Source of the DNA: JAJEFO01 sp965209045 | Lineage (GTDB): Bacteria > Pseudomonadota > Alphaproteobacteria > Rhodobacterales > Rhodobacteraceae | DNA: 64,000 bases | NCBI GenBank assembly: GCA_965209045.1 | Contig: CBDBPW010000002.1 | Coordinates: 1,240,001 to 1,304,000 of the forward strand | Direction: 5' to 3' | In this document: in pieces, positions 45,201 to 54,155 of the stretch | Position numbering within the stretch: the first letter of the stretch is position 1 | Layout of the letters: each line of letters starts with the position of its first letter | Program-made: the position numbers and the translations under genes | The notes under the pieces: generated by a model | Databases searched by the model: none | What the model was told of the DNA's origin: nothing | Seen by the model: the letters and a program-made list of their open reading frames with translations, nothing else

Positions 45201-48200
45201 CAGGGCCTTGGCGTCGGTGCCCGCGATCTCGACGCTCCCCGCGGCAAACGCGTTGGCGTCCCAGCTGATGCCGTCCGAGTCCAGGTCGCCGGTGTCGCCG
45301 CCCTGCACCGCGTAGGAGTAGACCAGCGTGTCGGTGGCGGCGCCCCTGAACTGCGTCGCGGTTCTTTCGGTCCCGCCGATGTCGAAGGTGAAGGTCGGAT
45401 TTCCGGCCGTGGTGACCCGGGTGTTGAACCGCGCCGTGAACTCGATGTGCTCGCGCGCGCCGTAGGTGTCCGGCTCGACCAGGCCGGAGGGGTTCTGCAG
45501 CGGCGTCGAGGTGACGCTGACGTCCATCAGGCCCAGCTCGTTGTCGCGGACGTAAATTTGGGCATTACTGGCTACGCTAAACAGTCTGGGCGGCACCCCC
45601 GTCGCGTCATAAGGCGCGACACTGAAATCCTCGGTCGCCTCCAGGAGCACGTTGTCAAGGTAAACCCCTCTCCCCTTTTCCGGGACCGCATCGTCGAAGA
45701 TGACGACCTTCCGCGACAGCGCCTTGGTGCAAACCACGACGCCTTCGGAATCGCGGGCGCAGTCCGTGGGCTGGAAGGATTCGGTGATCGCAAACTCCTC
45801 GTAATCCTCGGCAGGGGTCGCCGTCGCTTCGGATGTCGCCACTTCGAAAACCAGGGGTACGTTCGGCAGGTCGACGTCGGACGATTCCGCCCGTGCCAGG
45901 ATGGTCAGCGTGTAGGGCCCGCCGCCCTCCGGCATCTCGTAGTTCCTCTGCGTGAAGGAAAGCTCGAACTGGCCCTGAAAACGCGAGGTGGTCGACGGCA
46001 CGCGGACGGCGACCTCGGCGGTGTCGTCCGTGACGTAGCCGGCATTCTCGTCGACCTCGACCGACGCAGTCAGCACTCCCGACACTGTCGCGTCGTCGCT
46101 GAAGCCGATCCCCGAGTCGCTGCCGTCGATCCGCCGCTCCAGCGTCGTCGTCGCGCTGTTCGCCGCGAAGGTCACCTCGTGCTCCGCCTCCGTCAGCCCC
46201 CAGTCGTGGCCGTCGGGGCCGCTGAGGACGACCTTTGCATCGAGCGCCGCCTCCGTCGGCCCCGTGCGCCTGAGGGTGTATTTCACCATGTTGCTCCAGG
46301 CCGACGCCGTCGTCCGGTCGGCGTCGATGGTGATCGAGGGCTGGTTCTTCGCCGTGGCGACGACGCTGAAAAGGTGAACTTCCGCACTGGTTGTCCAGGT
46401 GTCGTTGTCCAGACGGTATTCCCTCTCGTCGATGCTCCAGCCCGACGGGAGCGTCTCCGGCCTGGTGTCCGTGACATCCCAGGTCGCGCTGCCGAGGTCG
46501 TTGCCGGTGACGATCACGTAGAACGTCGAGGCGGCGAGCGTGACGGCCAAGGCAGGCGTGAGCGTCAGAGCGGCGCCGCCGTCGCCTGCCACGGCGGTGA
46601 AGTCGGCCACCTTGGTGCCCGTGCTCGAGCCTCGGTGCAGGGTCACCGTGTTGCCGTTGGCGTCGCTGAAACCCCCGCCCTGCAGGACGATGCGCGAAAG
46701 GGCGTAGCCGCCGGGGTTGTCGCCGGTCCTGAACGCCTGCGACGTCTGGCTGGCTGAAGGAGCCGTTTCGTCCGGTTCCGCGTCCGCGTTGCTGACCTGC
46801 GTCTCCGGGGGGTTCGCCCGCGTGACCGAGAGACGGTACGCCTGCGGCTCGTCGCCGAAGCCGGCGTCGACCAGGATCTCGACCAGGTTCTCTCCCTCGT
46901 CGAGCTCCACCAGCTCGCCGTCCGGGTCGTCTTCAAGGTCTCCGGGAGATCGCGTGTCGGACCCGGTCCGGTAGTCGACGACCTGGCTCTTTGCGCGCCG
47001 GGCCCCGATCACGGTGACCCGCGTCACCCCCGTCTCCACCTCGGCGTTGTAGTCCGTGACCTCAGGCGCAAAGGCCGGGGTGTAATCGATAGGGCTGTAG
47101 GCGTCGGCGTCGGGACTGGAATCCAGGAGGTCCAGCCCGCCCAGCGCCGTGTCGACGACCTGGCTTCCCGCGCCCGACGGGTAGGCGGCGCTCAGGAGCG
47201 TCTCGCTGTTGGCCTTCCGGTCACTGAACGTCACCCGCACCAGGACCTTGCCGCCGACGTCGTCCGGCGTCAGCGTGTAGCTCCGCGAGGTCGCGCCCTC
47301 GATGTTCCGCGGGTTCGACGCGCCGTCGATTTCCACGCGGACCCACTGGTAGCCGAACGCGTCGGGCAGGCCGTCGGCGTCACCGATTCCGCCCGTGTAG
47401 GCCGTCAGCGTCTCGCCCGTCCTCGCGTTGCCAGAGACCGGGGGGCCGATCACCGGCAGGCCGGTCGCCGGGCTGTTCCCGACCCGGCTCAGGCGCAGGG
47501 TGCGGCGGACGATGTCCGGCCATGAATCGTGGAGGCTGGTGTCCCATTCGTAGAAGGTCACCATTGAACGCAGAAGGGTTGTTTTGCGCGCCTCGGCGAG
47601 GCGGTAGGGCCAGCCGCACACGTAAAGCCGAAGTTCCGCCCTCTGCGTCTCCGGCAGCGCGGGCGACAGAGCGAAGGACAGCACGCCGTCGGCGCCGACA
47701 AGCACCTGCCCGATGCTGTAGCTGTCCTCGCCGATGGTGAAACTCGTGCGGTCGAGGCCGCCCGTCGTTCTGATGCCGTCGAAATTGTAACCGTGGCCAA
47801 TAACCGCCCCCCCGGCATCAAGCTCCCCAATCGTCACGTTGCCGGTCCATAAGTCCGTCCGGTCGTCCGCTTCCGGCGCAAGACAGGTCGAGTACCGCAC
47901 CGTGCTGCCCACCGGATAGGCGCCGCTCTCCAGCGTCTCCCGGCTACCGCCGAGGTCGAAGAACGTCACCCGCAACAGGACCCTCCGGCCGACGTCGTCC
48001 CCCGTCAGCATGTAGTTCGACGAGGTCGCACCCTCGATGTCCTGCGGCTCCGACACGCCGTCGGGGCCGACCCGGACCCACTGGTAGCCGAACGAGCCGG
48101 GCAGGCCGTCGGCGTCCGTGATGCCGTCCGTGTTCGCCCAAAACATTTCGCCGACTCTCGCGATCGTGCGATTCGAATTTTCCGTCCCCACGTCTGGCGC

Positions 48201-51200
48201 GCCCGTCGCCGCGTTGTTCGCTGGCAGGCTCAGGTGCACCGTGACAGTGGAAAGCGTCGACCAGTCGCGATCGACGCTCCAGACGTACAAGGCCTGGTCC
48301 GGAAACTGCTGCTTGGCGTCGCCGATGTCCAGGGCCGTGTCGCAAACGTGGAGCCGGGCGCCAGGCGGCAGCGGACCTCCGCCCTGGGTGCGGAAAACAA
48401 GGTTGCCGTTGGAGTTAATGACATACACCGCCACGAGGGTGTGCGTGTCGGCGCCGATGGCGAAGCTGCGGGAATCGACCGATCCGATGCTTTCCCGTTC
48501 GTCGTATCCGAATTGGTCGTCAGCGACGCTGCCGCCCACGGTCACCCTGCCGGTCCAGACGTGGCGGCGGGTCCCGAAGTCCGGCGCGGCGCAGGTCGCC
48601 GGCGGCGTGACGGTGCCGGTCCCGGGCCAGGCGGCGCTGGTGAGCGTCTCCTCGCCGCCCAGCAGGTCGGTGAAACGTACCCTTGCCTGGAGCCTCTTGC
48701 CGTAGTCGGCGAAGACCGGCGTGTAGGTGGCCGCCGTGGCGCCCGGGATCTCCACCGGGTTCGAGGCGTCCTCGTCCACCCGGATCCATTGGTACGCGAA
48801 GCTCGCGGGCAGGCCGTCGGCGTCCGTGATGCCGTCCGTGCTCACGGCCAGGTCGCCGCCGTCCGCCTCGATCGCCGGCGCCCCGGAGGCGGGAGCGTTC
48901 GCCGGCCAGCTCAGGGCCACGCTCCGGTTTGCCAGCAGCGACCAGTCGTGGCCGTCGCCGAGGTCGTAGACGCCGTCGGCGTCGGGCGTGACGCCGGCGA
49001 GGCTGTACTCGGACCCGCAGACATGCAGCCTGAGCAGCGCCGCGCGCTCGCCCAGCGCGGGGTCGACGGCGAAGAGCAGCTTCCCCTCGGCGCTCGCGTA
49101 CAGGCGGCTGACCGAATGCCGGTCGGCGCCTATCGCGAACGACGCGCCGGAGGCAAGCGTGCCGGAAAGAATGGCTGTGTCGTGGAATCCGTATCCGATC
49201 GGATCGGAAAAGACAGAAAGACGGATTCCCGTGTCAAGGACAAGCGAGCTTTCCAACAGCGCCCGTCTCTCGCCGAAGGCCTGCGCGGCGCAGGCCGCCG
49301 CCCTTGAGGTCGCGGTGACCGTGGCCGCCGGTCCCGCGCCGGCCGCGTTCAAGGCGCGGACCAAATACGTTGTAGGCTGTCCATTTTTCGCCGGGTGCCT
49401 GGTTTCGTTGCTGTCAGAGGGCAATTGAAAATATGTGTCGTCTGGACCTCTTTTCGAACGGTTTGATCTCAGCGTTTCGTATCCGGTGACCGGGCCGCTG
49501 CCGGTGTCGGACGGCGCGTCCCAGGCAAGCCGAACAAAGGAATCACCCGGCGTCGCCGTCAGGTTCCGCGGCATCCCCGGGGCGCCCTGTGGCGGCCCGC
49601 GGGCCACGGTCACCGTGTAGGCGCGCATGGCAACGCCGTCCTCGGCGGTGACCTCGAGCACGATGGTGTTCTCGTCCTGGTGAAGGTCGATCTGGCGGCC
49701 GGGCAAGTCCGCATCCCGGTCGCTGAGCTCAAGGCCGTTGGCGTCGCGATACGCCACCGTCGCGTTCGCGTGCGCCGTTGCCGGCGCCACCGTGATCCAG
49801 CGCACCGCATTGCCGACGTTCGCGGTGTAGCTGTCCGTGGTGGGCGCGAAGCCAGGCGCGAACACGACGGCATTGCCGTTTGCGGCGGCCAGCGCGAGTC
49901 CGCTCAGCGTCGCGTCGGCGGAGTCCGTCGCCGCCGCGCGCGCCACCGCCAGGGTGTAGGTGCGCATGGCTCCGCCGTCCGCGTTGGCAACCTGCACCTG
50001 GATGGTGTTGTCCCCCACCCCGAGGGGTGTCTGGAAACCGTCCCTTTCGTCCGCGTCCGTCAGCTCCGCGCCATCGCCGTCCAGGATCCGGACCCGGGAA
50101 TCCGGGACGATCTGCGTGGCCGCCACGGTGACACTCTCCACCGCGTTGGCGACGTTCGCCCTGTAGGAGGTCACGTCCCGTGAGAAGGCTGGCCGCAGTG
50201 CGATGCCGGCGCCCTCGGCACCGGTGGCGTCCGCCAGCGACAGAGCGCCCAGGGAGGTGTCGAACATCGTGCCGTTCGCCGGCCAGGGATCGCTGTACAG
50301 GGTTCGCGGGTCTCCGTTCGTGTCGGTGAAGCTCACCCGCACCCTGATGCGCCTGCCGGCGTCGGCGATTTTTGGCATGTAACTGAAGAGCGTCGCTTGC
50401 CTGATCTCCTCCTCGTTCGATGCCCCGTCTGCATCCACCCGGACCCACTGGTTCGCAAAGGTGCCGCCAAGCACTCTCGAGAACCCGACAATGTCATCGC
50501 CGGGCATCACGTGCAGCCGACCGTTTGAATCACGCCGGATCCTCGGGGTGCCGATCACCGGATCGCCCGAACCCTCCAGCCGCGTCACCCTCACTGCATA
50601 GGTCCGCGAGGTCATGCCGTCCTCGGACGTGACCTTCAGCCTGAGGACGGTCTCGCCAACATGGACCGAGACAGCAAAACTGCCAGTCTCCCCGGAGATG
50701 GTACCAAGGCACGGTAGGCCAGAGACCACCGTGCATGGCTCAAGCGGGCTTTCGTCCCCGTCCAGAACGGCGACAGACGCGTTCGCGTTCGAGGGCCTTG
50801 CCGCAATGACGATGCGGTTAGTACCATGGGGCACCTCCGCCGCGTATTCGGTCGTCTCCGAACTGAAGCCCGGCACCAGTTCGGCGGGCAGTTTCGCGGC
50901 GAGAAGACCACCGACAGCCAGGTAGTCAATCTGGTACGCCAGCTCAAGCCCGCGCAGCGTCGCGTCCATGGACGGGGCCACGCTGCCCATGACGGCGATC
51001 TTCATCAGGTTGCTCCGCCACCTGTCCCAACTGGGCCTGTCTGGATTGTTGCGTTCCGAATAGTTGTTCGCTATCGACCACCCTGGGGACGTTCCGGAAT
51101 CTTCGGCGGTCGATTTTGTATAGTAACGCCCCATGCGATTGCCTATGGGCACCTTCAGCACGACCGCGTAGTCGCTGTTCCCTTCGAGCCGGAGCGGCGG

Positions 51201-52565
51201 CGTACTGGAAAAGTACAGCCTGCCTGCAGCGAAGTTCGCGGGCGGCGTGAGAATCTTGATCTGCTGATGCGGATGATCGTATCGAGCGCCGCGGCGGGCA
51301 CTGTAGATCGCCACCTCGAAATCCCCTTCGACGTTCGCATAGTCGAGATGGATGCCGTTCAGCAGGTAGCCGGAGGCGCTGTTTCCGGTCCTGAAAGGCT
51401 GGCCATGCCTCGTCGTCCTGTGGACATCGTATTCAAAACTCCCCCCGCTTGACTGGTCCAGGTTGCTGACGAGGCAGTCCGGGCTTGACTCGCAGAAGTT
51501 TCGGCGCCTCACCTGCACGGTGTAGGTTCTGAAGGGGAAGCCGCCCGGTGCCGCGACCCTGATCCTGAAGGTGTTCGATCCCAGGCCCAGGTTTGCCTGG
51601 AAACCCGCCACGTCCCCGTTCGCGTCGTTCAGGGGCCGGTACGAGCGGTCCAGGATCGCGACGTCCGCGCCCGAGTCCGCGTCAAGCAGATCCGTCTCGA
51701 AGGTTATCTGCCGTTCGGCGTAGGCAGCGCTGTTGAGGGGAACTGTAGTCGGTATGCCGCTAAACGGATAATCAAGTTCGGACAAGAATTCACCGGTTGA
51801 AGCTCTCCTGACACCCAGCCGCCGCAGGCGCGTCTCCACCTCCGGCGGATCGACGGCCATCACCAGCGTCGACGTCACCGGCTCCCCTTCATCGAGCGTG
51901 CCGAAGTTGTCGTGGTGCCTTAACTCGCCGATGCTCCATCCGTCGGCGCCTCCGCGGTCCTCGGCGGACGACGTGGTCACCGAATAGTTGACCGATGACT
52001 GTATGCCTCGACCGTCAGCAATGTTCCACAGCACGAGCTCGTAAGTCGTGTTCGCCTCGAGCCGCGCATTCTCCGGGGCCCGGAAGGTCAGCACGCCCGG
52101 CTCGAAGCTGCCGTTGAACGTGAGGACAAGATTGCACAGCCTCCAGCTGCAGGCTCCGTCCGACGGTTGGTGGATTGTTGCCCGGAACCTGCTGTCCTCG
52201 GTGTCCGCATATCCGATCCGGACGCTCCCCACGGGATAGCCGCCCGCATGCCCGCCGGTCGTGAAGGCCTGGCTCAGGATGCGGTAGGACTGCGAAACCA
52301 GTCGCGGGGCCTGCTCCAGGTTGCTCACGTAGACGTCCTGGACCTGCGCACGGGCGGGCGGGGCCGCGAACCACAGGACGGCAAGCAGGAGAAGGGCCGC
52401 GACCGCGACGCGGCTCGTGCAGCGAGGCACGGGATCCGTGCACTCCGGCGCGCGCTCGCGCGTTTGACCCGGCACATGGCGGGAAGCCGCCGCCGCGGGA
52501 TTGCGCGCCCGCGCCCGTCGCCGCACTGGTGCAGCATGCCTGAATGTACCGCCACATGAACTCAT
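41457..52565 (-). CDS. Giant autotransporter adhesin, N-terminal part (frame 1)
   Basis: ATG 52565 is preferred to ATG 52772 because the shared upstream motif lies between them, at 52639-52676. A long basic leader precedes the signal core VAVAALLLLAVLWFAAPPAR, with cleavage after ARA. Anchor-like β domains start at about residues 75, 355 and 1,920 (DVYVSNLEQ, CLVSNLDQSS, TQVSNADAEP). FN3 is at about 990-1,080. Four Trp-Thr-Gly modules with YQWVRV Ig partners span 1,090-1,800. Cadherin-like β-sandwich repeats occur near 530, 800 and 2,950. Ig-like pairs fill 2,720 to the end. The frame ends in nonsense (RRRFRSRRRTRRT) because of the 44-bp duplication. Without it the protein would be about 6,930 residues. 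As sequenced, this part lacks the barrel and would not be anchored. Confidence 0.85.
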   Translation of the reverse strand: MSSCGGTFRHAAPVRRRARARNPAAAASRHVPGQTRERAPECTDPVPRCTSRVAVAALLLLAVLWFAAPPARAQVQDVYVSNLEQAPRLVSQSYRILSQAFTTGGHAGGYPVGSVRIGYADTEDSRFRATIHQPSDGACSWRLCNLVLTFNGSFEPGVLTFRAPENARLEANTTYELVLWNIADGRGIQSSVNYSVTTSSAEDRGGADGWSIGELRHHDNFGTLDEGEPVTSTLVMAVDPPEVETRLRRLGVRRASTGEFLSELDYPFSGIPTTVPLNSAAYAERQITFETDLLDADSGADVAILDRSYRPLNDANGDVAGFQANLGLGSNTFRIRVAAPGGFPFRTYTVQVRRRNFCESSPDCLVSNLDQSSGGSFEYDVHRTTRHGQPFRTGNSASGYLLNGIHLDYANVEGDFEVAIYSARRGARYDHPHQQIKILTPPANFAAGRLYFSSTPPLRLEGNSDYAVVLKVPIGNRMGRYYTKSTAEDSGTSPGWSIANNYSERNNPDRPSWDRWRSNLMKIAVMGSVAPSMDATLRGLELAYQIDYLAVGGLLAAKLPAELVPGFSSETTEYAAEVPHGTNRIVIAARPSNANASVAVLDGDESPLEPCTVVSGLPCLGTISGETGSFAVSVHVGETVLRLKVTSEDGMTSRTYAVRVTRLEGSGDPVIGTPRIRRDSNGRLHVMPGDDIVGFSRVLGGTFANQWVRVDADGASNEEEIRQATLFSYMPKIADAGRRIRVRVSFTDTNGDPRTLYSDPWPANGTMFDTSLGALSLADATGAEGAGIALRPAFSRDVTSYRANVANAVESVTVAATQIVPDSRVRILDGDGAELTDADERDGFQTPLGVGDNTIQVQVANADGGAMRTYTLAVARAAATDSADATLSGLALAAANGNAVVFAPGFAPTTDSYTANVGNAVRWITVAPATAHANATVAYRDANGLELSDRDADLPGRQIDLHQDENTIVLEVTAEDGVAMRAYTVTVARGPPQGAPGMPRNLTATPGDSFVRLAWDAPSDTGSGPVTGYETLRSNRSKRGPDDTYFQLPSDSNETRHPAKNGQPTTYLVRALNAAGAGPAATVTATSRAAACAAQAFGERRALLESSLVLDTGIRLSVFSDPIGYGFHDTAILSGTLASGASFAIGADRHSVSRLYASAEGKLLFAVDPALGERAALLRLHVCGSEYSLAGVTPDADGVYDLGDGHDWSLLANRSVALSWPANAPASGAPAIEADGGDLAVSTDGITDADGLPASFAYQWIRVDEDASNPVEIPGATAATYTPVFADYGKRLQARVRFTDLLGGEETLTSAAWPGTGTVTPPATCAAPDFGTRRHVWTGRVTVGGSVADDQFGYDERESIGSVDSRSFAIGADTHTLVAVYVINSNGNLVFRTQGGGPLPPGARLHVCDTALDIGDAKQQFPDQALYVWSVDRDWSTLSTVTVHLSLPANNAATGAPDVGTENSNRTIARVGEMFWANTDGITDADGLPGSFGYQWVRVGPDGVSEPQDIEGATSSNYMLTGDDVGRRVLLRVTFFDLGGSRETLESGAYPVGSTVRYSTCLAPEADDRTDLWTGNVTIGELDAGGAVIGHGYNFDGIRTTGGLDRTSFTIGEDSYSIGQVLVGADGVLSFALSPALPETQRAELRLYVCGWPYRLAEARKTTLLRSMVTFYEWDTSLHDSWPDIVRRTLRLSRVGNSPATGLPVIGPPVSGNARTGETLTAYTGGIGDADGLPDAFGYQWVRVEIDGASNPRNIEGATSRSYTLTPDDVGGKVLVRVTFSDRKANSETLLSAAYPSGAGSQVVDTALGGLDLLDSSPDADAYSPIDYTPAFAPEVTDYNAEVETGVTRVTVIGARRAKSQVVDYRTGSDTRSPGDLEDDPDGELVELDEGENLVEILVDAGFGDEPQAYRLSVTRANPPETQVSNADAEPDETAPSASQTSQAFRTGDNPGGYALSRIVLQGGGFSDANGNTVTLHRGSSTGTKVADFTAVAGDGGAALTLTPALAVTLAASTFYVIVTGNDLGSATWDVTDTRPETLPSGWSIDEREYRLDNDTWTTSAEVHLFSVVATAKNQPSITIDADRTTASAWSNMVKYTLRRTGPTEAALDAKVVLSGPDGHDWGLTEAEHEVTFAANSATTTLERRIDGSDSGIGFSDDATVSGVLTASVEVDENAGYVTDDTAEVAVRVPSTTSRFQGQFELSFTQRNYEMPEGGGPYTLTILARAESSDVDLPNVPLVFEVATSEATATPAEDYEEFAITESFQPTDCARDSEGVVVCTKALSRKVVIFDDAVPEKGRGVYLDNVLLEATEDFSVAPYDATGVPPRLFSVASNAQIYVRDNELGLMDVSVTSTPLQNPSGLVEPDTYGAREHIEFTARFNTRVTTAGNPTFTFDIGGTERTATQFRGAATDTLVYSYAVQGGDTGDLDSDGISWDANAFAAGSVEIAGTDAKALLVHEAQPDLDGHKVNGRSATARYVTATVTDVSVTSTPMLRSPGASVPDTYGRGEPILITVTFSEDVAVEGNPFFNFWLNDNPGSFEIKSAGYVPSRSTPNRLVFQHEVMAQDVSEDGIWIGEYSGERQDTFRLDAHQRIRVAANNVDVDLAHDEEGRQPGHKVDGSRSASPGAPEIRGTPEVRRPLTAHEGTIGDPDGLTATFPDDYGFQWILVEGSTETDIPGATSDTYVPVPGDMGKMLKVRVSFQDRSGNDETRTSAPTAPVAADSAALRVLSIVRQDPAVSPTNADSLTWRVTFSEDAANVDPADFMLTGTTAALAVAEATTSTVFDVTASGGDLADLNGTVTLGFAAAQNITDTADTPNALAETAPPPGFANEDTYDVDNTAPSVEITVPATSDAPFTATFTFSEPVTGFVLGDIAVANGAASEFTDTDGGTTYTATITPEADGGVTVDVAADAAEDAAGNGNVAAEPASSTYEAPGTNADLGALTLTNAADDTNIALTPTFDPATTEYTADADMAAKVTVTPETADGDATVALEDGDGNMLADADGDSANGHQVDLELGGNVVRIVVTAEDGVTMKEYAVTVTRDPDATVTGVAVTSTAPRYREATGVNVKDVYGAGDVIEFTVTFSAAVDVDTANGVPALVFGMGSGAGVHTDAAYARGSGTGTLVFAYTVQPGDSDDDGIFLLNDTDVTSDGGALQLNGGVIRAGADGAVSTATTTSGAQSGHKVDGSRSGPYVESLEVTSTPMIVRTGQIDPDTYGAGETIEFTLTLSEAVTVTGTPHLQFSLGDTDTNADYVRGSGSSKLAFAYLVQSGDRDDDGIFVQDGEDVSGNSAVVVESGESIAAMDDSADADLVNPGRGPRSGHKVDGSMSVFDTAAPTVLSIVRQDPADSPTNADSLTWRVTFSEDVANVDNTDFTAAGTTATLAVAEATASSVFDVTASGGDLAGLNGTVTLGFAAAQDITDTADTPNALAETAPPPGFANEDTYDVDNAAPTVEITAPAAANAPFTATFTFSEPVTGFTLTDIAVGNGTASDLTGGDGDTAFTATITPGADGEVTLDVAEDVAEDAAGNGNVAALRASTSADLTAPTVESVVRHDPAGSPTNADSLTWRVTFSEDVANVDLSDFTAAGTTATLAVAEATASSVFDVTASGGDLAGLNGTVTLGFATAQDIADTSTPPNALADTAPTGADERGWVVDNAAPTVSIAAPDAANAPRRRFRSRRRTRRTRRSRRRSPSASR
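41491..41583 (-). repeat. 44-bp tandem duplication causing a frameshift
   Basis: CGGCGCGTTCGCCGCGTCCG and the following bases occur at 41491 and again 44 bp later at 41535, perfect over the whole 93-bp tract. 44 is not a multiple of three. Codon first bases are at positions equal to 2 modulo 3 before it and 0 modulo 3 after it; removing 44 bp makes the two frames coincide. Confidence 0.9.
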
Positions 52566-52638
52566 CGGATCGCGAACCTTCTGGTGCTCGTCTCCGGACA
52601 CTCTCAATGCCCATCTGGCGTGGGAAAAGATCAGAAAT

Positions 52639-52676
52639 GGAATTCTTCCTGCAGTCGGGAAAAGTTCAACAACTGC
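52639..52676 (-). promoter_or_regulatory. Shared surface-gene upstream motif, site 3
   Basis: Plus-strand GGAATTCTTCCTGCAGTCGG and then GAAAAGTTCAACAACTGC, 74 bp upstream of ATG 52565. On the minus strand it begins GCAGTTG and has ACTGC after 17 bases, an imperfect dyad. Confidence 0.5.
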
Positions 52677-52857
52677 GCGGAATCTGGCGCCGGAAGGCCC
52701 TCGCAGCGGCGCTGCCAAGGGGCCGATGCCGTACCGTTCACGGGCACGGCGGACGAGCGTTTTCCGTTTCAATACAAGGCGTCAGGGCCAATCCGGCGCG
52801 CCCGTCCGGCAAACGCGCGTTGGCCCGCCGACTGCACGCGTCTCGCCAAGACTGTCG

Positions 52858-53025
52858 TCAGGCCGCGATCCCGCTCCGGCCTGCGGATCCTTGGCCGCCT
52901 GCGGGCGAGGCGCCGGACGCGGGCCTGGTCCCGCGCATCTGCAAGGCCGCGGCAAGGCGGGCCGGGCCCGATGCGGAGGTCGCCGCCCCCCAGTCAATCC
53001 CGACGAGGCATTCAGGCTTGTCCAT
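52858..53025 (-). pseudogene. Possible start of an IS110-type transposase
   Basis: ATG 53025 follows AAAGGAG with eight-base spacing and reads MDKPECLVGIDWG, the start typical of IS110-family DEDD transposases. After this the 55-codon frame is not transposase-like (AATSASGPARLAAALQMRG). Probably a broken IS left end. Confidence 0.35.
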
Positions 53026-53445
53026 GGCATTCGCTCCTTTCAGTTCCCTCGGCGGGCCGCCATGATGCTGTCCGGTTGATGGCGTTTCTCATGCCTGCCT
53101 CCCGAAGATTCGCCGATTTCTGCCCGTTTTGCGCCGAAACGGCCCGAAAACGGCACTTTTGCAGACATCCCCGATCCATGGAATTCCTGAGTCATCCAAT
53201 GGAATCAGGCGTGCGGACTTGCGGGTGGCCACGAGCCAAGGGCTGTGGCAATGAACCGAAACGCTTGAAGGATCCCGGGCCGGACAGGAGTCCCGACCTT
53301 GCCTGCTTTCACCGCAGGCAACCTGGCAGTCGAGGTCCGGTCGCGGTCCGGCGGATTCCGCCCGCGATCGAACGCGAGCGCGACAGAGTCCGCAGCCCGG
53401 TCGCCCGGTGCAGCCGATGCGCTTCCCTTGCACCGGCGCTTCCGG

Positions 53446-53670
53446 TCACGCGCCGAGCCGGGTCATCGTCAGCATCCCGAGGCAGGCCCCGACCTTGTAG
53501 GTCCCCTTCGCCGTCCTCCAGCCGAGATGCTCGCAGATCGTCTTCGCGAGCTCGTTGCGGCTGTCGTTGGGCAAGAGCGCCACCGTCTCCTGGATGTCGG
53601 CGATCTGCTGCCGGTTCACGCGGCGGCCCGAAAAGGTGGTCGACTTGAGGTCGATGATCCGCTGGTCCAT
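53446..53670 (-). pseudogene. N-terminal fragment of an IS4/DUF4338-type transposase
   Basis: ATG 53670 follows GGGAG. The 74 residues include GRRVNRQQIADIQETVALLP, NDSRNELAKTICEHLGWRTA and KGTYKVGACLGML, matching the N-terminal helical domain of large IS4-like transposases that share DUF4338 with DruA. The protein stops where a further 300 or more residues are expected. Confidence 0.6.
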
Positions 53671-54155
53671 GGGCGGCTCCCGCACTTGCCTGACGACAGC
53701 AGGCGAATCGCGGGCCGCTTGTCAAGGGCCTTGCGGAAAGAGCCGTCCGGGCGGCAGAAGTCAAGCCGTGTCAAAGGCTTGCAGGATGCCAAAAAGTCAC
53801 CCGCGAAGCACCAAGTCTATCCGAATGCCATTGGACCGCCGGAGGCGTCGGGCCGCGCCATCGGCACGAAAACGCGGCGCGCGCACGCACGATTGACCAA
53901 AGGTCGGAAAACGCGCATTCCCGGCGCGGCAACCGCCGTCGTCGACGGACGCAAAATCATGGTCGCCGACGACCGGGCGGCTCTTCAAGAGCCCTGAATG
54001 CGGAGAATCCGTCATCAGGACGGGAGGAACGGGATGCTCAGGCGCCTGCGCCCGGGCGGATCCCCGCGCCAGCGGGCTCTACAACCGATTAGCCCTGCTA
54101 GGGTTGACGGCAGGGATTGCTTCGCGGTTCGTTCTGAACGTAAGTTGCGACGCGA
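53671..54155. other. Stretch without a recognised gene
   Basis: Nothing with a start site or domain is visible between the IS4-like fragment and the stop of the secreted protein gene. Confidence 0.45.
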